Source: Pseudoxanthomonas sp.
Lineage (GTDB): Bacteria; Pseudomonadota; Gammaproteobacteria; Xanthomonadales; Xanthomonadaceae
Direction: 5' to 3'
Assembly (NCBI GenBank): GCA_017745195.1
Contig: JAGHZW010000180.1
Span: forward strand, 12,569-46,666
DNA: 34,098 bases
The position numbers were made by a program, and so were the translations under genes. This document shows, one piece after another, positions 18,729 through 25,876 of this stretch. Each line of letters begins with the position of its first letter. The stretch's first letter is position 1. Under the pieces are notes generated by a model. The model was not told where the DNA came from and did no database searches. It saw only the letters and a list, made by a program, of their open reading frames with translations.

Positions 18729-19223
18729 GTGAACGGCGGCAACCCGCGCACGTCCCGCGCGCTCGGTTGGGTGCGCTGCCTGGGCCTGGTGCTCGGCGCG
18801 GCATGGGCATCGCCATGGACCCTGGTCGGCATGCTCGCCGGCGTGGCCGGCATGCCTGCCGGCGCCGCGCCGCGCTTCAGTCGCCGCGAATGCGCGATCG
18901 TGTTCCATCGGTGGCCGTGGGGCCCGGGAGGGGCGATGACCCTGGGCAATGTCATCCTCGCCACCGGCGACGACCTCGACCTGCGCTGCGCCACCTACGA
19001 ACACCGTGCCGGCCGCTGTTCGCATCCGGCGGTGCGGCTGGGCGACCACGAGCGCGCGCACGTGTACCAGTACATGCTGCTCGGGCCGCTGTTCGTGCCG
19101 GTGTATTTCCTCTGCGGCGGTATTTCGGTGCGCAATCCATTCGAACGCGCCGCCGACCGCTACGCGATGCATGGCCATGGCTGGTGGCCTTCGCGGTCAC
19201 GGCATCGGCCTTCATCGCACTGA
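18729..19223 (+). CDS. Uncharacterised exported or membrane protein with an HExxH motif
   Basis: This 164-residue protein begins at a GTG (18729), 13 bp after the PspC gene. A hydrophobic N-terminal region (about residues 13-47) could be a signal or anchor. The middle contains GAMTLGNVILATGDDL, and then DHERAHVYQYMLLGPLFVPV, in which His107-Glu108-x-x-His111 is a zinc-binding HExxH motif. NPFERAADRYA follows with Glu139 placed where a third metal ligand would be expected. This layout resembles DUF4157-like or other predicted zinc-peptidase fragments. The C-terminal dozen residues (after GHGWW) are basic and poorly structured. I do not recognise a named family, and peptidase activity is only suggested by the motif. 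Confidence 0.65.
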   Translation: MNGGNPRTSRALGWVRCLGLVLGAAWASPWTLVGMLAGVAGMPAGAAPRFSRRECAIVFHRWPWGPGGAMTLGNVILATGDDLDLRCATYEHRAGRCSHPAVRLGDHERAHVYQYMLLGPLFVPVYFLCGGISVRNPFERAADRYAMHGHGWWPSRSRHRPSSH

Positions 19224-19385
19224 ATCGCGCGTGATCCAGTGCACGATCCGTGCATGAATCGCAATGTGTGCGTCAGCGCACCGAAACATCCGCCCTCTAA
19301 CTTCTGTTGTACGGAATCCTAACGTCCCGCTGCGCAGACTGCGTACGTCGACCGGACGCAACACAGAAGAAGAGGTAACGGCCGA

Positions 19386-19622
19386 ATGAGCATCGTCCTT
19401 TACGTGGGTGGCAGCAAGGATGGCACCCGCGGTTTCGTCCCGCACGGATTCACCAAGTCGATGCGGGAAACCGTGGAATACGGACGCGAGATCTACGTCG
19501 AGCACATGGTCCGCCTGGCCCGCTACGGCACCGTGCGGATCATGGCCCTGGAAAGCCTGTGCGAAGACATCATCGCCGGCCTGGTGGCGCGGCACTACGA
19601 CGCCGCCGCTGCCGCGGCCTGA
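19386..19622 (+). CDS. Unrecognised 78-residue protein
   Basis: The ATG at 19386 follows an AAGAGGT Shine-Dalgarno region at about 19369-19375. The codon use is normal for the window, so the gene looks real. The product starts MSIVLYVGGSKDGTRGFVP and continues with an amphipathic, helical part (REIYVEHMVRLARYGTVRIM, ESLCEDIIAGLVARHYD) and ends in a run of alanines. It has no signal or membrane segment and is probably cytoplasmic. I do not recognise the family. It has 162 bp of its own upstream region, which contains a small GCACG-ATC-CGTGC hairpin, and no obvious operon partners. Confidence 0.65.
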   Translation: MSIVLYVGGSKDGTRGFVPHGFTKSMRETVEYGREIYVEHMVRLARYGTVRIMALESLCEDIIAGLVARHYDAAAAAA

Positions 19623-19686
19623 GGCACACCGCGGCAGCCACGTACTGCGGGGTGATCGCGGCGCCGATGCGTTCGCCGCGATCCGC

Positions 19687-19974
19687 TCAGGCGCTGCCGA
19701 GCCGGGTCACGTCGATGACCCGGTCCAGCCAGAGGTAGTGCGGCGCCGCATCACCTTCGAGCGGCTCCAGGCGCAGAAGCGCGTTGTAACCCTGGTCACC
19801 GTCATCCGGACGGAACAGCTGCAGGGACGGCCGCGTTGCAACCACGCCGGCCAGGACGCGGCCATCGTCCAGGGTGATGCGGACCTGTTCCTCGTCGTCC
19901 AGCGCGTGGATCAGGGCATTGAGCCGTGCGACGCCTTCGTCACCGGCCAGCAGGCGTTCGGGCAGCTCGTTCAT
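19687..19974 (-). CDS. DUF3247-family protein
   Basis: The product is 95 residues from the ATG at 19974. The longer frame to 20130 adds residues that do not look like protein. It reads MNELPERLLAGDEGVARLNA, then VRITLDDGRVLAGVVATRPS and ends DRVIDVTRLGSA. This matches the small DUF3247 family of xanthomonads. The central part (VRITLDDGRVLAGVV) is like the Sm-fold or other small beta-barrel proteins in character, but no function is known. It is divergent from the DUF3141 gene across 343 bp. Confidence 0.75.
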   Translation of the reverse strand: MNELPERLLAGDEGVARLNALIHALDDEEQVRITLDDGRVLAGVVATRPSLQLFRPDDGDQGYNALLRLEPLEGDAAPHYLWLDRVIDVTRLGSA

Positions 19975-20025
19975 GTCGCTACTCCGCGCTCGGATTCCGG
20001 ACAAGAATGCGTCGCCGGCCGCGAG

Positions 20026-20042
20026 CGGTCCGTGACGGACCG
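20026..20042. promoter_or_regulatory. Perfect palindrome in the DUF3247/DUF3141 divergent region
   Basis: CGGTCCGT-G-ACGGACCG is a perfect 8-1-8 inverted repeat 51 bp upstream of the DUF3247 start. The whole gene-free stretch 19975-20317 (343 bp) otherwise shows an AT-richer patch near 20160-20178 (TTCTTTTACACT) that could be a promoter for the DUF3141 gene, but no convincing -35/-10 pair. The palindrome could be an operator or an mRNA hairpin. Confidence 0.35.
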
Positions 20043-20317
20043 GCAAGCTTCGGTGTCGATGATCCGCGTCGGTGCCGCGGGGCGAAGAGACCTCATTCTC
20101 CGTGTCCGCTTGCTGGGCCGCGGAATTCATCAGCCGGGACCGCCCAGGCCCAATCGGCGTGTCACAGTTCTTTTACACTCTGGCTGCGGCCGCCTGCGGC
20201 TGCAGGACGGCGCCACGGAATCGTTGGGATGGCACCTGCAACCGGAGGGCTTCCGGATCTTCCGTAGGCGGTCGCATGCAAGATTTCCCCATCTGCAACC
20301 TGCGAAGGGGTACCGGT

Positions 20318-22627
20318 ATGGATATCGAATCGCTTGCGCGCAGCCAGGATGTCGCCGGCAAGGTCGCCCGCTTGTTCGAGAAGCGCGTGGCGAACGCCGA
20401 CAGGCAGTTGCAGGAGCGGCTGCAGCGCGCGTGGAAGGCGCACACGGAAGAGGCCATGGCCAATCCGCTGGCGCCCTGGCAGGTATGGTCGGAATGGTCG
20501 GCCTATGCGGTCGACTTCGGCCAGCGCTCGGTGCTGTTCTGGGACACGCTCCGCCAGCGTGGCAACAACTATCTCGAGCATGTGCAGCGCGGCCAGCCGC
20601 CGGTGCTGCACTTCGACCACGAGACCGTGCTCGACGGCCGCCACTTCGAAAAGCCGGTCAACTACGCGCTGGTACGCATCATCCCGCCGGCCGGCGTCAC
20701 CGTCGATGCGACGCGGCGTCCGTACCTGATCATCGATCCGCGCGCCGGGCACGGGCCGGGCATCGGTGGCTTCAAGGATGACTCGCAGGTCGGTGTCGCG
20801 CTGCGGGCCGGGCATCCGGTGTACTTCCTGGTGTTTTTCCGCGAGCCGGAACCCGGCCAGACCCTGCTGGACGTATGCGCGGCCGAACAGCGCTTCGTGC
20901 GCAAGGTGCGCGAACTGCATCCGGACAGCCCGAAGCCGGCGATCGTCGGCAACTGCCAGGGCGGCTGGGCGGCGATGATGCTCGCGGCCTCCGATCCCGA
21001 CGACACCGGCCCGCTGGTGATCAACGGCGCGCCGATGTCCTACTGGGGTGGTGCCTGGCAGGACGGCGAGGGCGACAACCCGATGCGCTATTCGGGCGGA
21101 TTGCTGGGCGGCAGCTGGCTGGCATCGCTCACCGCCGACCTCGGCAACGGGATCTTCGACGGCGCCTGGCTGGTGCAGAACTTCGAGAACCTCAACCCGG
21201 CAAACACGTTCTGGGACAAGTACTACCACGTGTTCGCCAACGCCGACACCGAACCGCCGCGCTTCCTCGAGTTCGAGCGCTGGTGGGGCGGTTTCTACCT
21301 GATGAACCGCGAGGAGATCGAGTGGATCACGCGGAACCTGTTCATCGGCAACAAGCTGTGGTCGGGCGAGACGCGCGGCGCGAATGGCCGGTCCTTCGAC
21401 CTGCGCGACATCAAGGTGCCGATCATCCTGTTCGCCTCGATGGGCGACAACATCACCCCGCCGCAGCAGGCCTTCAACTGGGTCGCCGACATCTACGGCA
21501 GCACCGAGGAGATCAAGGCGCGCGGCCAGGTCATCGTCGGCCTGCTGCACCAGGACATCGGCCATCTCGGCATCTTCGTCTCCGGCCGCGTGGCGAAGAA
21601 GGAGCATGCGCAGATCGTGTCGGTGCTCGGGTCGGTGGAGCTGCTGCCGCCCGGCCTCTACGCCATGGAGATCGTCGAGACCACCGGCGGGGACGGCAAG
21701 CCTGCCTACGAAGTGATGTTCCATGAGCGTCGGCTCGAGGACCTGGTGCATCGCTTCAACCGCTTCGAGCGCGCCGACGAGCGGCCGTTCGAGACCGTGG
21801 CGCAGGTGTCCGAATTCAACCAGCGCGCCTACGAACTGTTCGCACGGCCGCTGGTGCAGTCGCTCGCCAGCGAGCACACCGCGCATCTGGCCCGCGAGTT
21901 CCATCCGTTGCGCGCGCAGCGGTGGATCTTCTCGGACCGGAATCCGTGGCTGGGCTGGCTCGGCTACGCCGCGGAGGTGGTCAAGCAGCAACGCAGGGTC
22001 GTGCCGCCCGATGCGCCGATGCGCCGGAGCGAGGCGCTCTACGCGGAAATGGTCAGTGCCTCGCTCGACTATTACCGGGGCATACGCGACGCAAGCAGCG
22101 AAGCGGCGTTCTTCGCGATCTATGGCGGGCTGTTCCCGGCCTATCTCGGCGCGGCCCCGGACGATGCCGGACCCGACGCGCTGGATGACGCCCGCGGCCT
22201 TCCCTTCGTCCAGGAGGCGATCGCCGCGGTAGCCGAAGGCGGATACGCGGAGGCCTTCGTGCGCGCCTGCGCGCTGCTCGCGCCGCACGGCGACCTGTCG
22301 ATTTCGCGGCTGGTGCTGCGCCAGGACATCGCGCGCGACTACGCGGACCTGCTGCCGGCGCTGTCGGTCGAGGAGTGGCGCCGGATCCGCGGCGAACAGG
22401 AAATCATCGTCCGCTACGCGCGCGAGCAGGCGATCGGGACCCTGCCCGGGTTGCTGGCGGACGCCGAGGACCGCGAACGCTTCCTGCTGCTGCTCCGGCG
22501 CCTGCTTGCCGACGAGCGCGTCCGCCAGCTGGGGCACTCGGCCGAACAGGCCGCCACCCTGGAGCGGATCCGCGGGGCGCTCCGCCGCAAGCCCGCGCGG
22601 CGGGCTGCCGCACGCAGGAAGGCCTGA
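20318..22627 (+). CDS. DUF3141 protein with a PHA-synthase-like Cys-Asp-His triad
   Basis: The product is 769 residues from the ATG at 20318, chosen for the GAAGGGG Shine-Dalgarno about 8 nt upstream. An ATG at 20276 would add 14 residues. The N-terminal part (1-110) is helical and phasin-like (ANADRQLQERLQRAWKAH, then AVDFGQRSVLFWDTLRQRG). The central alpha/beta-hydrolase domain has YLIIDPRAGHGPGIGGFKDD and a box GNCQGGWA with Cys213. A plausible acid is Asp377 (SMGDNITPP), and a plausible base is His416 (DIGHLGIFVSG, very like GGHIGIYVS of PhaC). The C-terminal 300 residues are helical and end in a basic KPARRAAARRKA tail. It is followed by a pta/ackA remnant and a fabI homologue, the usual partners of this family. 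Its reaction is unknown. Polymer-related acyl transfer is an inference. Confidence 0.85.
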   Translation: MDIESLARSQDVAGKVARLFEKRVANADRQLQERLQRAWKAHTEEAMANPLAPWQVWSEWSAYAVDFGQRSVLFWDTLRQRGNNYLEHVQRGQPPVLHFDHETVLDGRHFEKPVNYALVRIIPPAGVTVDATRRPYLIIDPRAGHGPGIGGFKDDSQVGVALRAGHPVYFLVFFREPEPGQTLLDVCAAEQRFVRKVRELHPDSPKPAIVGNCQGGWAAMMLAASDPDDTGPLVINGAPMSYWGGAWQDGEGDNPMRYSGGLLGGSWLASLTADLGNGIFDGAWLVQNFENLNPANTFWDKYYHVFANADTEPPRFLEFERWWGGFYLMNREEIEWITRNLFIGNKLWSGETRGANGRSFDLRDIKVPIILFASMGDNITPPQQAFNWVADIYGSTEEIKARGQVIVGLLHQDIGHLGIFVSGRVAKKEHAQIVSVLGSVELLPPGLYAMEIVETTGGDGKPAYEVMFHERRLEDLVHRFNRFERADERPFETVAQVSEFNQRAYELFARPLVQSLASEHTAHLAREFHPLRAQRWIFSDRNPWLGWLGYAAEVVKQQRRVVPPDAPMRRSEALYAEMVSASLDYYRGIRDASSEAAFFAIYGGLFPAYLGAAPDDAGPDALDDARGLPFVQEAIAAVAEGGYAEAFVRACALLAPHGDLSISRLVLRQDIARDYADLLPALSVEEWRRIRGEQEIIVRYAREQAIGTLPGLLADAEDRERFLLLLRRLLADERVRQLGHSAEQAATLERIRGALRRKPARRAAARRKA

Positions 22628-22657
22628 CACTTCGTTGGATGCGAACAGGAGTAGGGG

Positions 22658-22969
22658 ATGGACGGACACCACGAGAAGTACCAGCGCCTGATCGATTTCT
22701 GCCGCACGCTGCCGCCGACGCCGACCGCCATCTCGCACCCCTGCGACGCCGGTTCCCTGCGCGGCGTCGCCGAGGCGGCCGGGCCCGGGCTCATCCAGCC
22801 GATCCTGGTCGGGCCGCGCGCACTGGACGCGCATGCGAACGGGCAGGGCCGGCCGAGGATCAGCACGGCGGCCAGCCGGGTCTCCACCTGGGTCATTCCC
22901 ACCGACGAAGAACTGATGATCGCCCAGCACACGCGGCGGCTTGTCGCCGCGCCGGCCACGACGGAGTAG
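22658..22969 (+). pseudogene. In-frame chimera of phosphate acetyltransferase N terminus and acetate kinase C terminus
   Basis: This 103-codon ORF has its own Shine-Dalgarno (CAGGAG) and stop codon. Residues 1 to about 54 match the start of the phosphate acetyltransferase (enoyl-CoA hydratase/phosphate acetyltransferase type) that follows DUF3141 genes: HEKYQRLIDFCRTLPPTPTA, then HPCDAGSLRG and LIQPILVGPRA. Residues from about 55 match the end of acetate/propionate kinase: LDAHANG, then RISTAASRVSTWVIPTDEEL and MIAQHTRRLV. The usual operon order is DUF3141, pta, ackA, fabI. An internal deletion from early pta to late ackA, joined in frame near 22820, explains the ORF. Neither half keeps an active site, so a remnant is likelier than a working protein. 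The reading frame is nevertheless intact and fabI starts 3 bp after it, so translation may persist for coupling. Confidence 0.78.
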
Positions 22970-22972
22970 AGC

Positions 22973-23755
22973 ATGGCAACGGACGGTTCAGGCCGGGTAC
23001 TCGATGGCGCCAAGGCGCTCGTCGTCGGCATCGCCAACGACAGCTCGATCGCCTACGGCTGCGCGAAGGCGTTCGCGGAAACGGGCGCCGACCTGGCGAT
23101 TACCTACCTCAACGACAAGACCCGCGGTTTCACCGAACCGCTGGCCCGCGAACTCGGCGCGCAGATCTACCTGCCGCTGGACGTGGCCCGCCCGGGCGAA
23201 CTGGAGGCGGTGTTCGAGGTGGTCGAGCGGCAGTGGGGCAAGCTCGACATCCTCGTGCACTCGATCGCCTGGGCGCCGAAGGAAGACCTGCAGGGCGGCC
23301 TGCTCGAGTCCTCGGCAGCGGGGTTCGCGCAGGCGATGGACGTGTCCTGCCATTCCTTCGTGCGCATGGCGCGGCTGGCCGCGCCGCTGATGAAGGACGG
23401 CGGCACGATGTTCGCGATGAGCTACCACGGCGCCAACAAGGTCGTGCCCAGCTACAACCTGATGGGGCCGGTGAAGGCCGCGCTGGAAGCCTGCTGCCGC
23501 TACCTCGCCTACGAACTGGGGCCGCAGGGCATCCGCGTGCACGCGATCTCGCCCGGCCCGCTGAAGACGCGCGCCGCCTCCGGACTGAAGGACTTCGACC
23601 TGCTGCTCAACGCCGCCGCACAGCGGGCACCGCTCGGTGAACTGGTCGACATCCTGGACGTCGGCTTCACCTGCGCCTACCTGGCCACGCCGTATGCGCG
23701 CCGGTTGTCCGGAGAAACCCTGTACGTCGACGGCGGCTTGAACATCATGGCCTGA
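22973..23755 (+). CDS. fabI: FabI-type enoyl-[acyl-carrier-protein] reductase
   Basis: This is an SDR-fold enoyl reductase of 260 residues. The cofactor loop reads VVGIANDSSIAYGCAKAF, and the catalytic residues are Tyr151, Tyr161 and Lys168 (Y-x9-Y-x6-K, the FabI spacing) within AMSYHGANKVVPSYNLMGPV and its following lysine. The C-terminal SGETLYVDGGLNIM is typical. The gene lies 3 bp after the pta/ackA remnant and 3' of the DUF3141 gene. In such operons the FabI homologue is usually a second copy, not the housekeeping enzyme. Its in vivo substrate may therefore be an acyl chain specific to this operon. The housekeeping fabI was not seen in this window. Confidence 0.88.
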   Translation: MATDGSGRVLDGAKALVVGIANDSSIAYGCAKAFAETGADLAITYLNDKTRGFTEPLARELGAQIYLPLDVARPGELEAVFEVVERQWGKLDILVHSIAWAPKEDLQGGLLESSAAGFAQAMDVSCHSFVRMARLAAPLMKDGGTMFAMSYHGANKVVPSYNLMGPVKAALEACCRYLAYELGPQGIRVHAISPGPLKTRAASGLKDFDLLLNAAAQRAPLGELVDILDVGFTCAYLATPYARRLSGETLYVDGGLNIMA

Positions 23756-23768
23756 CCGCGCGGGCCAC

Positions 23769-23804
23769 AAAAAAGAAGGGCCAGGCTGGGAGGCCTGGCC
23801 CTTC
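23769..23804 (-). terminator. Rho-independent terminator of tRNA-Leu
   Basis: A perfect 12-bp stem (23775-23786 with 23793-23804) encloses a 6-nt loop. On the minus strand it is followed by six T residues (A69-A74 on the plus strand), so it is a classical intrinsic terminator for the tRNA gene, which ends 12 bp upstream. It also lies 19 bp after the fabI stop and may block that convergent transcript, though it lacks a T-run in that direction. Confidence 0.9.
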
Positions 23805-23815
23805 TATCAAGCATG

Positions 23816-23901
23816 TGGTGCCGAAGGTGGGACTCGAACCCACACGGTTTTAAGGCCGGCGGATTTTGAGTCCGCTGCGTCTACCATTCCGCCACTTCGG
23901 C
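23816..23901 (-). tRNA. tRNA-Leu (anticodon CAA)
   Basis: On the minus strand the acceptor stem is GCCGAAG (5', from 23901) paired with CTTCGGC. The anticodon stem-loop is GCGGA-CTCAAAA-TCCGC, giving anticodon CAA, which reads UUG. A long variable arm (GCCGGCCTTAAAACCGTG region) marks it as a class II tRNA. The T arm reads GTGGGTTCGAGTCCCAC. The CCA end is encoded (23816-23818). The gene stands alone with a strong terminator behind it. Confidence 0.97.
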
Positions 23902-23938
23902 GCGGGCCGGCAGTATAGCGGCCGCGGCAGGCGGGCGG

Positions 23939-24532
23939 CTATCGGCAGGCGTCGGTGCCCAGCAGGCGCTCCTCGCGGCGCAGCCAGCCTTCGGCGCCGG
24001 GGGGCTCGGTCGTTTCGGGCACGAATACGTGGCAGCGCAGCAGCTGGCGCTGGTAGACGTGCAGGGAGACGGCGATGTCGTCGCTGCTCGGGTTGCGGAT
24101 GGCGTGGTACTCGTGCGGCGGGATCAGGCTGCCGGCGCTGCCGGGGCCGGCCTCGATGTCGCCCATCCGGGTGAAGCGCCAGCGCGCGTGCTCGCCGTCG
24201 CGCTCGCAGGGTTCGTACTGGGTGATCGCCAGGCGCCCGTGCCAGACGCCCTCGACGCACCAGGCGCCGTCGTGGTCGTGGATGTGGGTGCCCTGGCCGG
24301 GTCCCCAGGTCATCGCGACCACGCTGTAGCCCAGCTCCGGGCTGACGTGCAGTTCGCGGCGCGCGTAGTGGTCTCCGATCGGCTGCAGCACCGCGCGCGG
24401 CAGGCCGACCTCGCGGTCGGCGAACAGGGTCACCAGCGCCTGCCGCAACGCGGCGGTGACGGCGGCTTCGTCATCCAGCTGGACCGCCGCATCGAGCGCG
24501 GCGACCAGTCGTTCCTTGCCGGGGAAATGCAC
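23939..24532 (-). CDS. Cysteine dioxygenase-type thiol dioxygenase (cupin)
   Basis: This cytoplasmic non-haem iron enzyme of the CDO_I family oxidises cysteine, or a related thiol such as 3-mercaptopropionate, to the sulfinic acid. The product is 197 residues from the ATG at 24532. The iron-binding motif reads GTHIHDHDGAWCVEGVWHG, with His83 and His85, and a third ligand is expected at His143 (PHEYHAIRN). The cysteine at 92 lies where CDO enzymes often carry the Cys-Tyr crosslink partner, but the tyrosine was not traced. It is 76 bp downstream of the metX gene on the same strand, so it may be co-transcribed with the synthesis of sulfur amino acids. Whether cysteine or another thiol is the substrate is not decided by the sequence. 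Confidence 0.8.
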   Translation of the reverse strand: MHFPGKERLVAALDAAVQLDDEAAVTAALRQALVTLFADREVGLPRAVLQPIGDHYARRELHVSPELGYSVVAMTWGPGQGTHIHDHDGAWCVEGVWHGRLAITQYEPCERDGEHARWRFTRMGDIEAGPGSAGSLIPPHEYHAIRNPSSDDIAVSLHVYQRQLLRCHVFVPETTEPPGAEGWLRREERLLGTDACR

Positions 24533-24608
24533 GGTCGAGGGGTTCCGCTTGGGCCGGCGTGCAGCCTAGTGCACGGCCTGTTAGCAGAATGTTTCCCGTG
24601 TAACCGTG

Positions 24609-25742
24609 TCAGAGCGCGTCGAGGAAGTCGCGCACGGCCGGCCCGAAGTGCTCCAGGTCGACCAGGAAGGCGTCATGGCCCTGTGGCGAATCCATGCCGA
24701 TGAAGCCGGCGCGGGCACCGCCGCGGGCCAGGCCCTCGGCCACTTCCTGCTGCTGCTGCACCGGGAACAGGATGTCGGTGTTGGCGCCGATGGCCAGCGC
24801 GCGCTCGACCCTGATCCGCGCCAGCCCAGCCATCACGTCGCCGCCGCCGGCTTCGGCCAGGTCGAACCAGTCCATCGAGCGGCTCAGGTACAGGTAGCAG
24901 TTCGGGTCGTAGCGGCGGACGAAGCGGCGGGCGTGGCCTTCCAGGTAGCTTTCGACCTGGAATTCCAGCCCGAACGGGTCGTCGGCCGCCGGCACCATCT
25001 GCTCGTCGAGGCGGACGCGGCCGAAGCGGCCGTCCCATTCCAGCGCCGAGCGGTAGGTGATCACGCCGAGCTTGCGCGCGATGCGCATGCCCGACTCGGG
25101 ATAGCTGTCGTCGTCGTACTCGCCGCCGTTCCAGTTCGGATCGAGCCGGATCGCCTCGCGCTGCAGCGAGCGCACGGCGATGGAGAACGGCAGGGCGCGC
25201 GCGCTGCCGGAGATGTTGATGTGCGAGCGGGCGATGCCGGGGTGGCGGGCCAGCAGCGCCAGCGCGGTCATCCCGCCCATCGAGTTGCCGATCACGCAGG
25301 CCAGCTGGCCGATGCCGAGCCCACGCACGACCTCGGCCGCGGCGTCGGCGATGTCTTCGATCGACAGCTCCGGGAACGCCAGCCGGTACGGCGCGCCGGT
25401 GGCCGGATCGATCGAGGCCGGGCCGGTGGAACCCTTGCAGCTGCCCAGCGAATTGACGCAGACCACGAACCAGCGGTCGGTATCGATCGCCTTGCCCGGG
25501 CCGAGCATGCCTTCCCACCAGCCTGGCGCCGGATCTTCGGCGTTGGAGGCGGCGTGCGCGTCGGGCGAAAGGCCGGTGACGATCAGCACCGCGTTGCCGA
25601 GCTGCGCGTCGGGCGTGCCCCAGGTTTCGTAGGCGATGCGCGCACCGTGCAGCGCGCCGCCGCGCTTCATCGGGAACGGCGACGACAGCGCGTGGAAGCG
25701 GCTGCCGGGCGGGATGAATTCGTGGGTCGGGGCCGGGGACAT
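24609..25742 (-). CDS. metX: MetX-family O-acyltransferase (homoserine/serine O-acyltransferase)
   Basis: This alpha/beta-hydrolase acyltransferase has 377 residues, the family length, from the ATG at 25742. Nucleophile Ser154 is in VIGNSMGGMTA, and family motifs include ETWGTPDAQLGNAVLIVTGL and the loop NSLGSCKGSTGPAS. Late GHDAFLVDLEHF supplies the histidine. MetX homologues acetylate homoserine for methionine synthesis, but in xanthomonads relatives of this family have been reported to act as serine O-succinyltransferases in cysteine synthesis. The loop reads NSLGSCKGS rather than the NVLGGCQGS I associate with acetyltransferases, which is suggestive. The neighbouring cysteine dioxygenase gene fits cysteine metabolism. 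The specific acyl donor and acceptor are not proven. Confidence 0.87.
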   Translation of the reverse strand: MSPAPTHEFIPPGSRFHALSSPFPMKRGGALHGARIAYETWGTPDAQLGNAVLIVTGLSPDAHAASNAEDPAPGWWEGMLGPGKAIDTDRWFVVCVNSLGSCKGSTGPASIDPATGAPYRLAFPELSIEDIADAAAEVVRGLGIGQLACVIGNSMGGMTALALLARHPGIARSHINISGSARALPFSIAVRSLQREAIRLDPNWNGGEYDDDSYPESGMRIARKLGVITYRSALEWDGRFGRVRLDEQMVPAADDPFGLEFQVESYLEGHARRFVRRYDPNCYLYLSRSMDWFDLAEAGGGDVMAGLARIRVERALAIGANTDILFPVQQQQEVAEGLARGGARAGFIGMDSPQGHDAFLVDLEHFGPAVRDFLDAL

Positions 25743-25830
25743 AGGGGCCGGAGTTTACCGGCATCGGCCGCCGCTGTTGGCGGGCGTACCGCGGGAAACT
25801 GATTCCCGCCGATGGCGGCCTGCATTCCAC

Positions 25831-25850
25831 GGAGCGGCGGAGGCCGCTCC
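25831..25850 (-). terminator. GC hairpin after the ccm operon
   Basis: GGAGCGGC (25831-25838) and GCCGCTCC (25843-25850) form a perfect 8-bp stem with a GGAG loop, 26 bp beyond the ccmI stop on the minus strand. No T-run follows. The flanking CCAC and ATGG add outer partial pairing. It may instead be one of the dispersed GC hairpins common in xanthomonads. Confidence 0.4.
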
Positions 25851-25876
25851 ATGGTGCGTCGATGGCAGACGCCGGC

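Noticed and set aside
20230-20245. A sigma-54 promoter (TGGCAC followed by TGCA) before the DUF3141 gene
   Set aside because: The TGGCAC and TGCA elements are adjacent, without the required five-base spacer between the -24 and -12 boxes.
20162-22930. A 922-codon open frame on the minus strand
   Set aside because: It is antisense to the DUF3141 gene and the pta/ackA remnant, and its composition is that of a shadow frame. The plus-strand proteins have clear family matches.
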